A DNA stretch of 64,000 bases from Atriophallophorus winterbourni (taxonomy: Eukaryota > Platyhelminthes > Trematoda > Plagiorchiida > Microphallidae): the NCBI GenBank assembly GCA_013407085.1, contig JACCGJ010001833.1:1-64000 (forward strand), written 5' to 3'. Under the pieces are notes generated by a model that saw nothing but the letters and a program-made list of their open reading frames with translations, made no database searches and was not told where the DNA came from. The first letter of the stretch is position 1. Each line of letters begins with the position of its first letter. Below, piece after piece: positions 13,301-21,800 of the stretch. A program made the translations under genes and the position numbers.

Positions 13301-16300
13301 CAAGTTTTAGCTGATATATTCAGTCAAGCTGATGTTTTATGATGATGAACGCAGATTACGCCGATGGCACCCAAACGACACCGTCCGAAAAATATTCGAA
13401 CCTGGGAGGGTACTGCACGAACAGTTTAGACGTCGTGGAGCATGAAATAAAACGCGTTTCTCTGATTTACATCCATGTTCGACATCGACAGATGAAGTCC
13501 AACAATAAAACGCAAAATTTGGATTTCATTGAAATTTACTATGGCGGTTTAAATATAAGCGAGAGTCTACATAAACAAGCGCAATAAAACTCAATTCAGA
13601 CACGTTGAAGAGAGAGTTGTGGTATAGCGTGTTTAATGAAATGAATTCCAATGAATATCTGGTTTACACGATGGAAACAGTTCTCTGCAAGGCATTAATG
13701 TTGTTGTTGGCCTCTTTGGTTGATGTCGACCTTGGACGTAAAACGAAATCTCGTGAATATTTTCATGTTCTACAGCTTTTCGAATGAGCATACACTCCGA
13801 TTAGGGAGGAACAATCTCTCCCACAGCGCTTGCAGTGATAGGCATTACTCGGTCTGTCGGCGTCAGTTGAACGCCGCGGTGTGAACCGCGTTGAGCAGCC
13901 AAGAGCTGTCTTTAATGTGATCGGTCAAGAGCACGTTCTTCCTAAATCATGGGGTCAATGCTAAGAGCTTTCATATCTCATTTGAAAACGTCTTTATACC
14001 GCAAGTGCGGTCTACCCAATGGTCGACTTCCTGATTGCAACTCAAAATAGAGTAGATCTTTCAAAATACCACCATTTTCCATTCTGTAGATGCGGCCAAG
14101 CCATCGCAGGCGGCGTTGTCGTAGTAGGGTGAACATGCTCTGTAGACCAGCTTTTGAAAGCACTTCAGCATTAGACAATTTGTCCATCCACGATATGTTC
14201 AAGATACAACAGATGCTTTGTAGATGGAAAGCATTCAGCTTCCGTTCGTGTCTTGCGTGAGTGGTCCAGGTTTCACTACCATACAATGAAGCATTTAGTA
14301 CGCACGCGCTGCATACCATCATCTTTATCTTTACAGTCAACTTGCGGTTACCACAAACACGAGAGTTCAGTCGGGACAAAAGGACAGCTGCTTTACCAAT
14401 CCGTTTATCAATCTCCGTGTCTAGCGGAAGGTCATCCGCAATAGTTGAACCAAGATGTGACATGATGTACTGGTTCAAGCTGACAGTTTCCAATAGTGAT
14501 GAATGGAAGCGATAAAATTCATTGACAAAAGACTTTGGTCTTGCTCATGCTGATTGTTAGCCCAAATCTTTGCATGCCGACGAAAAGCAGTCAATTAGCG
14601 ACTGGAGTTTCTCTTAGGAGTGAGTAATAAAGGCTGCATCGTCCGCAAATAGCAGGTCGCGAATTAGCACATCCAGTGCCTTGGTTTTTGCGCCCAACCG
14701 GTTCAGGATTATAAGCTTACAATCAATTCGTGTGCTTAGGTAAATGCCTTCTGTTCTAGTCTTAAAGCGTGCTTCAAAAGCAGAGCAAAGAAAATGCCGA
14801 ACAGCGCGGGAGCAAGAACACACGCTTGTTTGATGCCTCCCTGAATTCCAAAGGCATCTGAACTGAAACCGTTAAAATGAACTGAGAACTTCGTGCCTGA
14901 TTGGAACGAAATAACGAGTTTGAACATTCTTGGGGGGGGCAAACTATCAGATTAGGCATTTTTAAAGACCCTTCCTGCTGAGGTAGTCGAATGCCTTTGC
15001 TGAATCAATAAAAACAGCACATAATGCCATACGCTGTTCCGGAAACGTTTCTTGAAGTTGTCTCAGGGAGAAAATCATGTCAACAATTGATCTTTCCCTG
15101 CGGAAGCCACATTGAGATTATGAGTGAACTATATCAGCCTACACTTGTACCCCGATATGTTAGACTTTACTGAACAATTTGCCAACAGCATTCAGAACTT
15201 AGATTCCACAGTAATTGTTGCATTTGCCTCTATCACCCATATTATTAAATTTTATGATGATCTCTCTCGCATTTCTTATGGGATACAGGACCGCAGGAAT
15301 AGGATATTGCCATTTCTACGGCTTAATAAGTAATATTTTATTAAGCATGCTTAAAGTGTTATGTAGAATAGTGTTATGGAATGTTCCACGTGGAAAATGT
15401 AAAATTATCTAGACATTAATGGCATATTTTTAATTTGTTTTTCAATCAGTTTTTTGACAAACATTTTCATTTATTGCTAATACTTTTCGCCAATTTTAAG
15501 TTATTTTTCATTTCTTCCGTAGTTAGCCATTTATTCCCCAAAGTCCGAAAGCGAACCAAACAAAACTACTTGATAACACCAACCAAGTACGAAATGCATT
15601 CAAATGGTTGACAATGAATTCTTAAATAATCTCGTTCGACAACAAAAGTGGAAACGTTTGAGTACCATTTCAAGCAATTGTTTGTAGGGTTGTTGAGCAA
15701 ACTCGGCAACTTTTACGTTTATCTCTTCAGTCTTCATTCAAATTAAGTGGTAAAAAAACTCAAAATTGTTGGCGAAATTCCGAATGCTAGGTGACGAAAA
15801 ATCTATGCCTATGGATTAGCAATCAACGCATAATTACACATATACAATTCGAAGCGCCAAAGTATATTTTTAATAAAATACGAAAAGCCAAACTTGTGGT
15901 AAGGAATTTCCATCTGTGACAATGTACTAATATTCTTCTACGTAGCCTCGAGTTTAGAATAGTTACATCTTCAAATTTGTCTCCGCAATGAAATGAATAT
16001 TATTTTAAATAATTTCTTGATAATATCTATTGTACTTGAACTAAAATGCTCATTTGCATGCATTTCCATCACATACAAACCCCACGACCTGTTCATGCTG
16101 TTTTTGCACTCATCAGGTAGGAAAACAGTAGAAGAATGGTAAACAAGTTGCGCTCGTATGCCACTGTTGAGTAATGGTTGGTACGGCCAACCTGTTCAAT
16201 CACATGTGGATGGGTTGAACCCCATAGACTCAAAACAAAAATCCGTGCAACGCACGCATTTCCATCACACACGCACACATCCCACGACCGGTTTCGTGCT

Positions 16301-18869
16301 GTTTCCACTCATCATGTAGGCACAGCAGGATCAGGATACGCATGCGCTTGAAACAGTGAAAGAATGGTAAACAAGTTGCGCTGGTATGCCACCGTTGGAT
16401 AAGGCTGGTACGATAATCCAGTTCAAGCTCATGAGCACACACTCGTGTAAAAGAAGGTTTAAACCCATAACGATGAACATGAAATCTCATTTTCTAGGAT
16501 ATCCATTTCCATGTCCTTTAAAACAGGCAACTTTAACCCGGATTCTATATAATAATATTTCTCTTATACGAGTGCAGTATAATTTACGATTCCCGCCAGG
16601 TTAACACAGAGCAATATCGGTAAGGTGGTCTAATCCCAGCGAATAAACATTTTCGAAATTTATGCTTTTTAATTGTTGAGTGTTTCGAAGAAAATACAAT
16701 ATTCAAATGTTATGTATGCGTGTCCAAGCAGCTATCAGTGTTATATTTTTCGAATTTGTTTTTATTTGATTCGACATGAGAAATCATTATACTTCAAGTT
16801 ATTTCTTGATGATTATCACAGAATTGAACAAACTTCTTTTAGAGAAGAGAAGAACATAATTAACGGAAACTATTATATACAAATCCGAAAAAAATATCTC
16901 CACCAACATAACATGATGCTAATTTCATACACTTCATCGTCAGTTGATCTATTTCTGTAGGGCTAATGTGGCGTGAACCATGATTCAGTTTGCTTTTAAT
17001 ATAAAATAATTTAATGTTGGTAGTTAGTAATAAACAGCTCATAATGATCGACACAAAAATTGTGGATGGGCCAGCGAAACACATTGCGAAGTTGATAGGT
17101 GCTTCATAATGGGATACAGCTCTATTATAATTTTCTACAAGACTGACAATTTTGACAAGATTTAAATCTTTATTGTGACGAGATACATACTATCCAACTA
17201 AAAAGATTTATATATTAACGTTTAAAAGAATTGTACTGGTTAGTAAAGTTAAATAATTTGTTACATAACGCGGTTTCTGTCATGTTAGTTGTATGAACCG
17301 ATCATGGTTTTCTTTTCAAGTAAATCATACCCAAGTTATTTTGACAAATTGTGTGGAACTAAGACTTTGCTAGTAATGTAATACAATATATCTTGGGGCT
17401 TTGAAATCAGAAAGCTCTGCAATACAATGAATGATCGATCAATTTGTATGATTGATCAATAATCAGACTTCATTGAGCAATTGGGAGAAGATTCAAGATG
17501 CGTGAATTGTCAGCAAGTATTATTCATTCACTTTCTTTTCACATGACTTTACAAGTAGGCTAACATTTATAGAGTGCTGGGGGAAAACAAAGTTCAAGTG
17601 AAAGTTATACTAGAATGCCACTATCACATATTGTTCATACAATGAACCACGATGTTCTAACACAGAATCACAAAGTGATTATTGGTCAAGCACTCAAGGC
17701 GCTTATGGATGACTAAAGTGATGTGTTGCTGACATACAACGAGCAGTTCAAATTCAAATTTAGGATTCTCTTATAATTCAGATGAGTTATATATTAGGCC
17801 GTACGAACAATTTATTTAAAAAATAATAATTTTCATGATATTAGAATAAAAATTGTAAGAATAAATATTTAGACACAGGTCACAGTGTATATGTGAATAA
17901 CACTCAATTGCTATCAGCCACTGATAAAAGGTACACATCGCAACAGCATTCAATATGCGAACAAATCAATCAAAGCTGATTAGTGCTAATTTTGGAAACC
18001 TCTACGCTATATGACCTCTGACACTGCTGGGAACAAAATCGGATCCAGAGCAAACCAAAGTATTATCTTGGTTATAATAGAAGTATTTAGTCACAACATA
18101 TATGCATATATAACATTATAATTCGATGCCATAAATCGGTAGTGTTTACAATGTGTTCAGATATATTTTATTGATAAATTTCATGAAAAAAACATTTAAA
18201 ATTTTTACTTGCCTTGAATTCCTTTTCTATTTCGGCCAACTTCATCATTTCTTGCCGTAGTTCGAATGTGGTCATGATGGGATCTGGACTGCTGAGAGCC
18301 ATATACGACGGGCTCGCCAATGCACGATAAGCATTCAATCTTGATCGAGATCGTTTCAACGAGTCGTAATCCTGTCTCACTTGACAATCGTTACATTGAC
18401 AAGAAATCGAATGTGGCTTGTCAATGGTATGGTTTCGTGAGAGAAACATTTGCACCATTTCATGATTGTTGTAATGTGCAGACAAAATTAGCGGGGTGAT
18501 GTCTGGTGAGAACTGACTCTTTTCTGTTGTTCGAAAGAAGGCATTTTTTGAATCGACGCGTTTGATTCGATCTTCACCAGCTTGATAGTTTGGGTGTTCG
18601 ATTATAAGACGAACAAGCTTTGTGTGACCTTTACTGATCGCGTGAAGCAACGCTTCCTCGATACATTCAAAGTTCAGTTTATCGAGCAACAATTCCATCG
18701 CTTCTGTGTTCTCTGAATCAACTGCCAAATGCAACGCGTTTCTTCCCATAAAGTCTACACAGTTGACGTTGAACTCGGTGTTTTCATCGGAATCTTCTAG
18801 AGACATTCGTATTATACCAATATCTCCGGTAGCGGCGGCGTTCAAATAGACTCGTTCCTCATCGGTCAA
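4055..18869 (-). CDS. TRPC-type cation channel gene, 3' part off window (five exons)
   Basis: This minus-strand gene encodes a transient receptor potential channel of the canonical (TRPC) family, a non-selective, Ca2+-permeable plasma-membrane channel that works as a tetramer. The exons at 18869-18213, 10384-10211, 9451-9284, 6871-6634 and 4336-4055 join in phases 0/0/0/1/1 into about 507 continuous residues. They carry, in order, ankyrin repeats, the TRP_2 region, linker helices, the pre-S1 elbow and S1 to S3. The wording of the ankyrin/TRP_2 part and of the segment FVAHPNCQQ is closest to TRPC3/6/7 and insect TRP-like proteins. Introns are 7,828, 759, 2,412 and 2,297 bp. The pore, S6 and TRP box (EWKFAR) were not found and must lie left of position 1. 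The N-terminus may begin at 31316. The family call is firm; the subfamily is inferred. Confidence 0.93.
4922..4970 (-). ncRNA. Degenerate hammerhead ribozyme motif, sense to TRPC
   Basis: The minus strand reads ATGATGA (first core C changed to A), stem II GTGT, loop AAACA, ACAC, then ATAAAC in place of GAAAC. Stem II has changed on both sides relative to the family GTGC/GCAC yet still pairs fully. The core changes predict loss of catalysis. Confidence 0.6.
5268..5315 (+). ncRNA. Hammerhead ribozyme motif, mutated core
   Basis: CTGGTGA at 5279-5285 replaces CTGATGA and GGAAC replaces GAAAC, but stem II GTGC/GCAC with loop AAACA and the cleavage triplet GTC (5306-5308) are intact, and GTGGGG follows for stem I. 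It is probably inactive. It marks the first of the tandem plus-strand units. Confidence 0.7.
5484..5540 (+). ncRNA. Type I hammerhead self-cleaving ribozyme, intact core
   Basis: CTGATGA lies at 5499-5505, stem II GTGC (5506-5509) and GCAC (5515-5518) enclose loop AAACA, GAA is at 5519-5521, and stem III ACCGGT at 5522-5527 is followed by C17 at 5528. Predicted cleavage is between 5528 and 5529. Stem III is a six-base palindrome with no room for a loop, so efficient folding would need two copies pairing, as known for short-stem-III hammerheads in newt satellite, Penelope-like and retrozyme RNAs. Stem I pairs CCCTAT with GTGCGG, with two G-U pairs and one C-C mismatch, so this copy may be weakened. 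It is antisense to TRPC. Confidence 0.85.
5724..5760 (+). ncRNA. Degenerate hammerhead motif ending the array
   Basis: CTGATAA at 5735-5741 (core G8 to A), GCGC/GCAC with loop ATACA, then GAAACA. Similarity to the family stops right after GAAAC, so the array ends inside the ribozyme, close to the normal unit junction. Confidence 0.6.
5763..6309. other. AT-rich intronic DNA
   Basis: No gene or repeat was recognised in this part of the TRPC intron. Confidence 0.4.
6310..6440 (+). repeat. Retroposon 3' end with (CTGAA)n tail
   Basis: A relatively GC-rich block (from AAAAAAAAGCTGTGGCAGGG through TGGACGCTCGATGGCGCG) ends with TACTGTCCTGTGCAACTGAA and further CTGAA units. The last 30 bases recur inverted at 3680-3720. 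Pentamer-terminated 3' ends are typical of some non-LTR elements and SINEs; the coding part is absent. Confidence 0.6.
6634..6871 (-). CDS. TRPC exon: S1 and start of S2
   Basis: This 238-bp exon opens VARSMRCPAAKFATHVVSHF, equivalent to the TRPC segment leading into S1. Membrane helix S1 (VVSHFMFLLLLAAATF) follows, then a charged extracellular loop of about 35 residues, then the start of S2 (IITHVQICIVLWVAG). The acceptor is TTTCCGCAG before 6871 and the donor is a perfect GTGAGT at 6633-6628. The exon begins in phase 0 and ends in phase 1. A longer overlapping open frame in another phase (6565-6894) is a shadow. Confidence 0.93.
6872..9283. other. TRPC intron between pre-S1 and S1 exons
   Basis: This is AT-rich intron sequence of 2,412 bp. 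Small open frames such as 7481-7726 minus have no recognisable product or splice context. Nothing else is seen. Confidence 0.5.
9284..9451 (-). CDS. TRPC exon: pre-S1 elbow
   Basis: These 56 codons start FVAHPNCQQYLTSIWYG, one of the most conserved TRPC sequences, immediately before the membrane domain. They end with a hydrophobic stretch (IGLSVAA, LLPLFCIIYIIFP) corresponding to the pre-S1 elbow that dips into the membrane. The acceptor is ACACAG before 9451; the donor is GTGAGT at 9283-9278, a perfect consensus. Both ends are phase 0, so the reading continues directly from the linker exon. Confidence 0.93.
9452..10210. other. TRPC intron (759 bp)
   Basis: The intron lies between the linker and pre-S1 exons, with GTGATT donor and CACAG acceptor on the minus strand. 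The 89-codon open frame at 9595-9864 minus is not supported by splice sites or similarity. Confidence 0.6.
10211..10384 (-). CDS. TRPC exon: linker helix region
   Basis: These 58 codons begin KEYLMLVEQC and contain DLCRGTQEVEAVISDFLEDG and RLRLAIRFEEKK. They match the TRPC linker-helix segment that joins the ankyrin domain to the membrane domain (compare DLCR..EEVEAIL and LAIKYEVKK in vertebrate TRPC3). The acceptor is CTTGGCAG just upstream of 10384 and the donor is AAG followed by GTGATT at 10210. Both boundaries are phase 0. If the alternative GT donor of the preceding exon is used, this exon would start 4 bases later at 10380 after AAAG and stay in frame. Confidence 0.92.
11600..11770 (-). 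repeat. Hammerhead-repeat copy 2, truncated
   Basis: A partial, diverged unit in sense orientation within the large TRPC intron. The flank CGTACTGCC and the family words around TTTGTTTACCATT are visible on the minus strand, but most of the unit is missing or highly diverged. Confidence 0.65.
11610..11662 (-). ncRNA. Degenerate hammerhead motif
   Basis: The minus strand reads CTGATAA (11650-11644), stem II GTGC/GCAT with loop AAACA, and GAAACAGACC. Core G8 is replaced by A and the cleavage triplet is not conserved, so it is likely inactive. Confidence 0.6.
13260..13590 (+). mobile_element. LINE RT C-terminal remnant
   Basis: The plus frame contains ADYADGTQTTPSEKYSNLGG and DVVEHEIKRVSL, resembling the LINE stretch between the YADD palm and the thumb (YLGS...GDVEHEIKRRI). 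No intact domain remains. The call rests on motif wording alone. Confidence 0.45.
13690..15310 (-). mobile_element. LINE B: degenerate non-LTR retrotransposon, RT to 3' end
   Basis: On the minus strand, from high to low coordinates, the pieces are NAVGKLFSKV, GFRRERSIVDMIFSLRQLQ and FIDSAKAFDYLSRKGL (RT fingers and palm), FGIQGGIKQACVLAPALFGI, FADD at 14649-14638, GSTIADDLPLDTEIDKRIGK, SLYGSETWTTHARHERK, FTLLRQRRLRWLGRIYRMEN and GRPHLRYKDVFK. The ORF ends with a C-terminal zinc-finger-like YHCKRCGRDCSSLIG then H-x3-C, stopping at 13763. Several frameshifts and stops separate the blocks. The family recurs at 36785-39120 and 48985-49500. It sits in the large TRPC intron in sense orientation. 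The clade is not assigned. Confidence 0.9.
16076..16126 (-). ncRNA. Type I hammerhead motif, one-base core deletion
   Basis: CTGATGA (16116-16110) and stem II GTGC/GCAT with loop AAAAACA are followed by GAAC, one A short of GAAAC, then AGGTC and GTGGGG. Stem I is well preserved: CCTAC before the core pairs with GTGGG after the cleavage site, including one G-U. The core deletion should abolish or greatly reduce cleavage. Confidence 0.75.
16274..16326 (-). ncRNA. Type I hammerhead motif, C3 substituted
   Basis: The minus strand reads ATGATGA (16315-16309), GTGG/GCAC with loop AAACA, GAAAC, CGGTC and GTGGGATG. The palindromic stem III ACCGGT and stem I CCTAC/GTGGG are intact; the first core base C is A and one stem II pair is lost. 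It is likely inactive but clearly recent. Confidence 0.78.
18213..18869 (-). CDS. TRPC exon: ankyrin repeats and TRP_2 domain
   Basis: This 219-codon exon opens at LTDEERVYLNAAATGD, the standard start of the TRPC ankyrin block. It runs through repeats with the NALHLAVDSENTEAMELLL and EALLHAISKGHT pattern, then SPDITPLILSAH and SRSRLNAYRALASP, which identify the TRP_2 region. The motif H-x3-C-x-C-x2-C (HSISCQCNDC) matches the zinc-binding site seen in TRPC structures. The open frame continues upstream to an ATG at 18926, but those codons are intron-like; an acceptor (pyrimidine-rich stretch ending TTAAG) just before 18869 is the likelier exon start, phase 0. The 3' end is either AAG at 18213 followed by GCAAGT, or GCAA at 18209 followed by GTAAAA. 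Confidence 0.93.
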
Positions 18870-21800
18870 CTTAAGGGAATTAGAATATAGATGCAAAATT
18901 AATATGGATGAGGAAATCGAACACAATATATATTTTACAATATAAATTTTATTTGCTAATTTATATAGGATTTATGAAATTTAACAACAAATAATCTGAT
19001 TGAGTTGCTTTTGTTTTTAACAAAAACCATAAACGATTACATAAATTCGATCAGAATAATCGAAAAGAATTTCTTGAATATTATGTTTGTAATAATTTAC
19101 TTTTACTTGTTGGATTAAGAGTATTTATGGTAAAACACGGAAACTATTGTATTAAATGTGCTCAATGTGGTTTAAACATGCCACCAGCTGAGACCCGATT
19201 TTGGTTCTGAGTCGTTTTTACATCACACAGAAAATGTCACCACGACTTCACCTAAAGGATAGTTGACGTGTAATACTTGATTTTCCCCAGATTTAACTCT
19301 AATTTCCAGTGACGTATAAGAGAAATTAGACTGAAATAAAGAAATGAAGATTATTTTATCTAATAATCCATAGACAACACAACAGTATCAGAACGTATAA
19401 TATAGGATTTAATACTTTAGAGATGTTTCCTTGGTTGGTTTATATTATTATTTACCCATAAATCATTGACATATAATATATTGTTAAAATTCCATTATTG
19501 AAATTCAATAAAAAAAGAATGTGTGTATGTATATTATCTAGCCAATCTCCTGTCTAATTCATCTGTGAAGTCAGTGGTTCCTTACCACTGTGTCGCGGCA
19601 TAATAGTGTGCCAAGCAATTATTACTGATATGCCGTGAAGAGAGAATAGGTGAAAGAAAGTCAATTTATTAATCATGAGACAGCGCGCGGCAAATTGATT
19701 TCAAAATTGTTTAATTTTTTGAATTTAATTCTTTAGCGCATAATAATTAGTAAACGTTGTTAGGATTTATAGCAATCGTACCAAGCCACCTTGCCGAATA
19801 ATAATTACCGACGTGATAGTTATGACTTGAAAATTTAAGCAGTGCAAAAATATGCCTCGGTTTAATAAAGTTTCAGAACCACTGCATTATGTGAAAGCGT
19901 TCTAAAGATAAAAAGTACGACACTATAATCCATGATAATAAATTGAATAATTTAAAAACTCACAATTCAATATATTATATCCTGGAACAGAATAGTTAAA
20001 ATTGGAAATGAATTGGCTGATTCAATCATTGGATTCTGAGTACAGTCTGTCCACATACGGGATAGAACTACAGTAATATAATTATTTAATGAATCAGTCA
20101 TAGGAAATCTATGCATTTTATCACTTTGCCACAAAATCTTTAGATCATAATTATCTTATTAAGCACAAAATTCGATGGGATTCAGCGAAAGATAATCGCG
20201 ATTTTATTCGGTTCTATAACATTGTGCTTATGTGTCGAATATGAGGAAAATTAGGATCAAGCTTATGAAAAGTCTATTACAAACCCGATGCGTGCATGAG
20301 TTTTCATTATTTTAGTAAATTAGACAAATATCATTTCGGAGCTTGACGCATGATACTCGAGAATTCACTAATAGCTCAAAACATTTACCTTACAGAAATT
20401 CAGGTTTTGTGGTAACTACTTCAGCTAGTCCGGAAAGTCCTTATGCAATTAAGAAACTTCTATATATGTTTCACAAAACTCACCCTGACGTCTTCAAAAT
20501 TTGTGAAAAGCGATCCTGCAGCCTGTTTCGAAACGGTTTGTGCTTTCCTCAGGTCACTCATACTGAACTGATATCCTTGGTAAAACCTGTTTTGAAAGAA
20601 ATTCGGTTATCAGATGTAATAGTTAACTATTGTATGATTATATTTTCATATATAGTTCAAATCAATGAGCAAAGTACTGGTTTTGAGTCATATATAGCGA
20701 TTTGTTTCGAAAGTTTAAATATTGCTGCACGATCGAACATTTTCATTTCTATCACAACACAACCGACCCCAAGTTGCGTGCATTCAGCAGTATGGAACTT
20801 GATTATAATTTGCAGCGTTCATGACCGGTTCGAGAAATCGCAGAAACAATTTTCCTTCTAAATTCCTGATTAGAATTTATGAAAAAACATAAATGTTATA
20901 AATGAAGTAATTATTAAAAATGTGTCGTAAAATTCGTTTGTAGGTGTAAAATATATGAAGTGAAAATAATGTGGCCTTAACGATGAATCATGGAAAATTA
21001 ATTTAATTTTATGTGTAAATATTTGTAATAGTAAATCCCTTTGAATATTGTATGCGTAATTCCAATTCTTTGCCTCGGAACATAATACACAACGAATTTA
21101 TTTCTAATGTTGCGTAAACATCAATGGAGCAATAGTAAGTAATACTATAAATAATAATATTGATAATGAATCAGTATTGAGTAGTGACTTTTAATTTACT
21201 CAGTTGAAAAATAATGTCGATAAAAATAGAGTGCTCTGCAATCTAATGGATTACCGGTGAATAAAGTTTATATATGATAAGCTGAGAAATTCACAAGGTG
21301 TGCGCAGCCTTGGATCAATAAACGTATTTTGTAACTCCACGCTAATGATGTTTACCGGCCGATAATTTGTGGACACACTGTAGCTTGTGTCAACATTCGC
21401 TCAATGCTTGGGCGTCCAGTCAGAAAATGTTTGCATTTGAGCTTACGAAGGATACAATGAGATAAAAATTAACGATGAGCTCACTGGAATTGATTTATGC
21501 GTGCGAATTGGCCGCGTTATATAGCATGCAAATTCTACATTGTACCAAGTTATTGCATACAATTGACTTTAGTTGGCCAGTACAATTATTGAGATTGCGT
21601 TATCAAAAGGTGACTGGGCATACTTCGTATTGGTGATACTTGATAAAAGTTAATCAATTTGCTTGTGATTTAATTACCGGTTTATTGATCAATGTGACCA
21701 ATTTGTTAATCTTTACTTTGTGAGTACAATCGACCAGAAGATTTAGCGAGGTTTTGTTACATTGAATATTAGCAGCAGAAAACACCATTGCTTGTTAATT

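Larger units (their letters stand above)
16045..16492 (-). repeat. Hammerhead-repeat copy 3: tandem dimer, sense to TRPC
   Basis: About 445 bp comprise two head-to-tail units on the minus strand, each with a hammerhead at 16076-16126 and 16274-16326, about 200 bp apart. Landmarks GGTTTAAACC, GCGCAACTTGTTTACCATTC and CATGCGTATCCTGATCC are clear in the right-hand unit. The dimer lies in the 7.8-kb TRPC intron in the orientation that would be transcribed with the gene. Confidence 0.85.
10385..18212. other. Large TRPC intron (7.8 kb) with nested repeats
   Basis: This minus-strand intron has a GC donor (GCAAGT at 18212) in the simplest reading and the acceptor CTTGGCAG at 10392-10385. It carries two hammerhead-repeat loci in sense orientation (11.6 and 16.1-16.5 kb) plus LINE B (minus) and a small LINE piece (plus). 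The rest (10.4-11.6, 11.8-13.2, 15.3-16.0, 16.5-18.2 kb) is AT-rich without recognised content. Confidence 0.75.

Noticed and set aside
14253..14515. Plus open frames over LINE B
   Set aside because: Antisense to the RT C-terminal domain, which is clearly on the minus strand.
18870..18926. Use of the ATG at 18926 as the TRPC start
   Set aside because: The 19 codons before LTDEER are AT-rich and intron-like, and a splice acceptor lies exactly before the conserved block.
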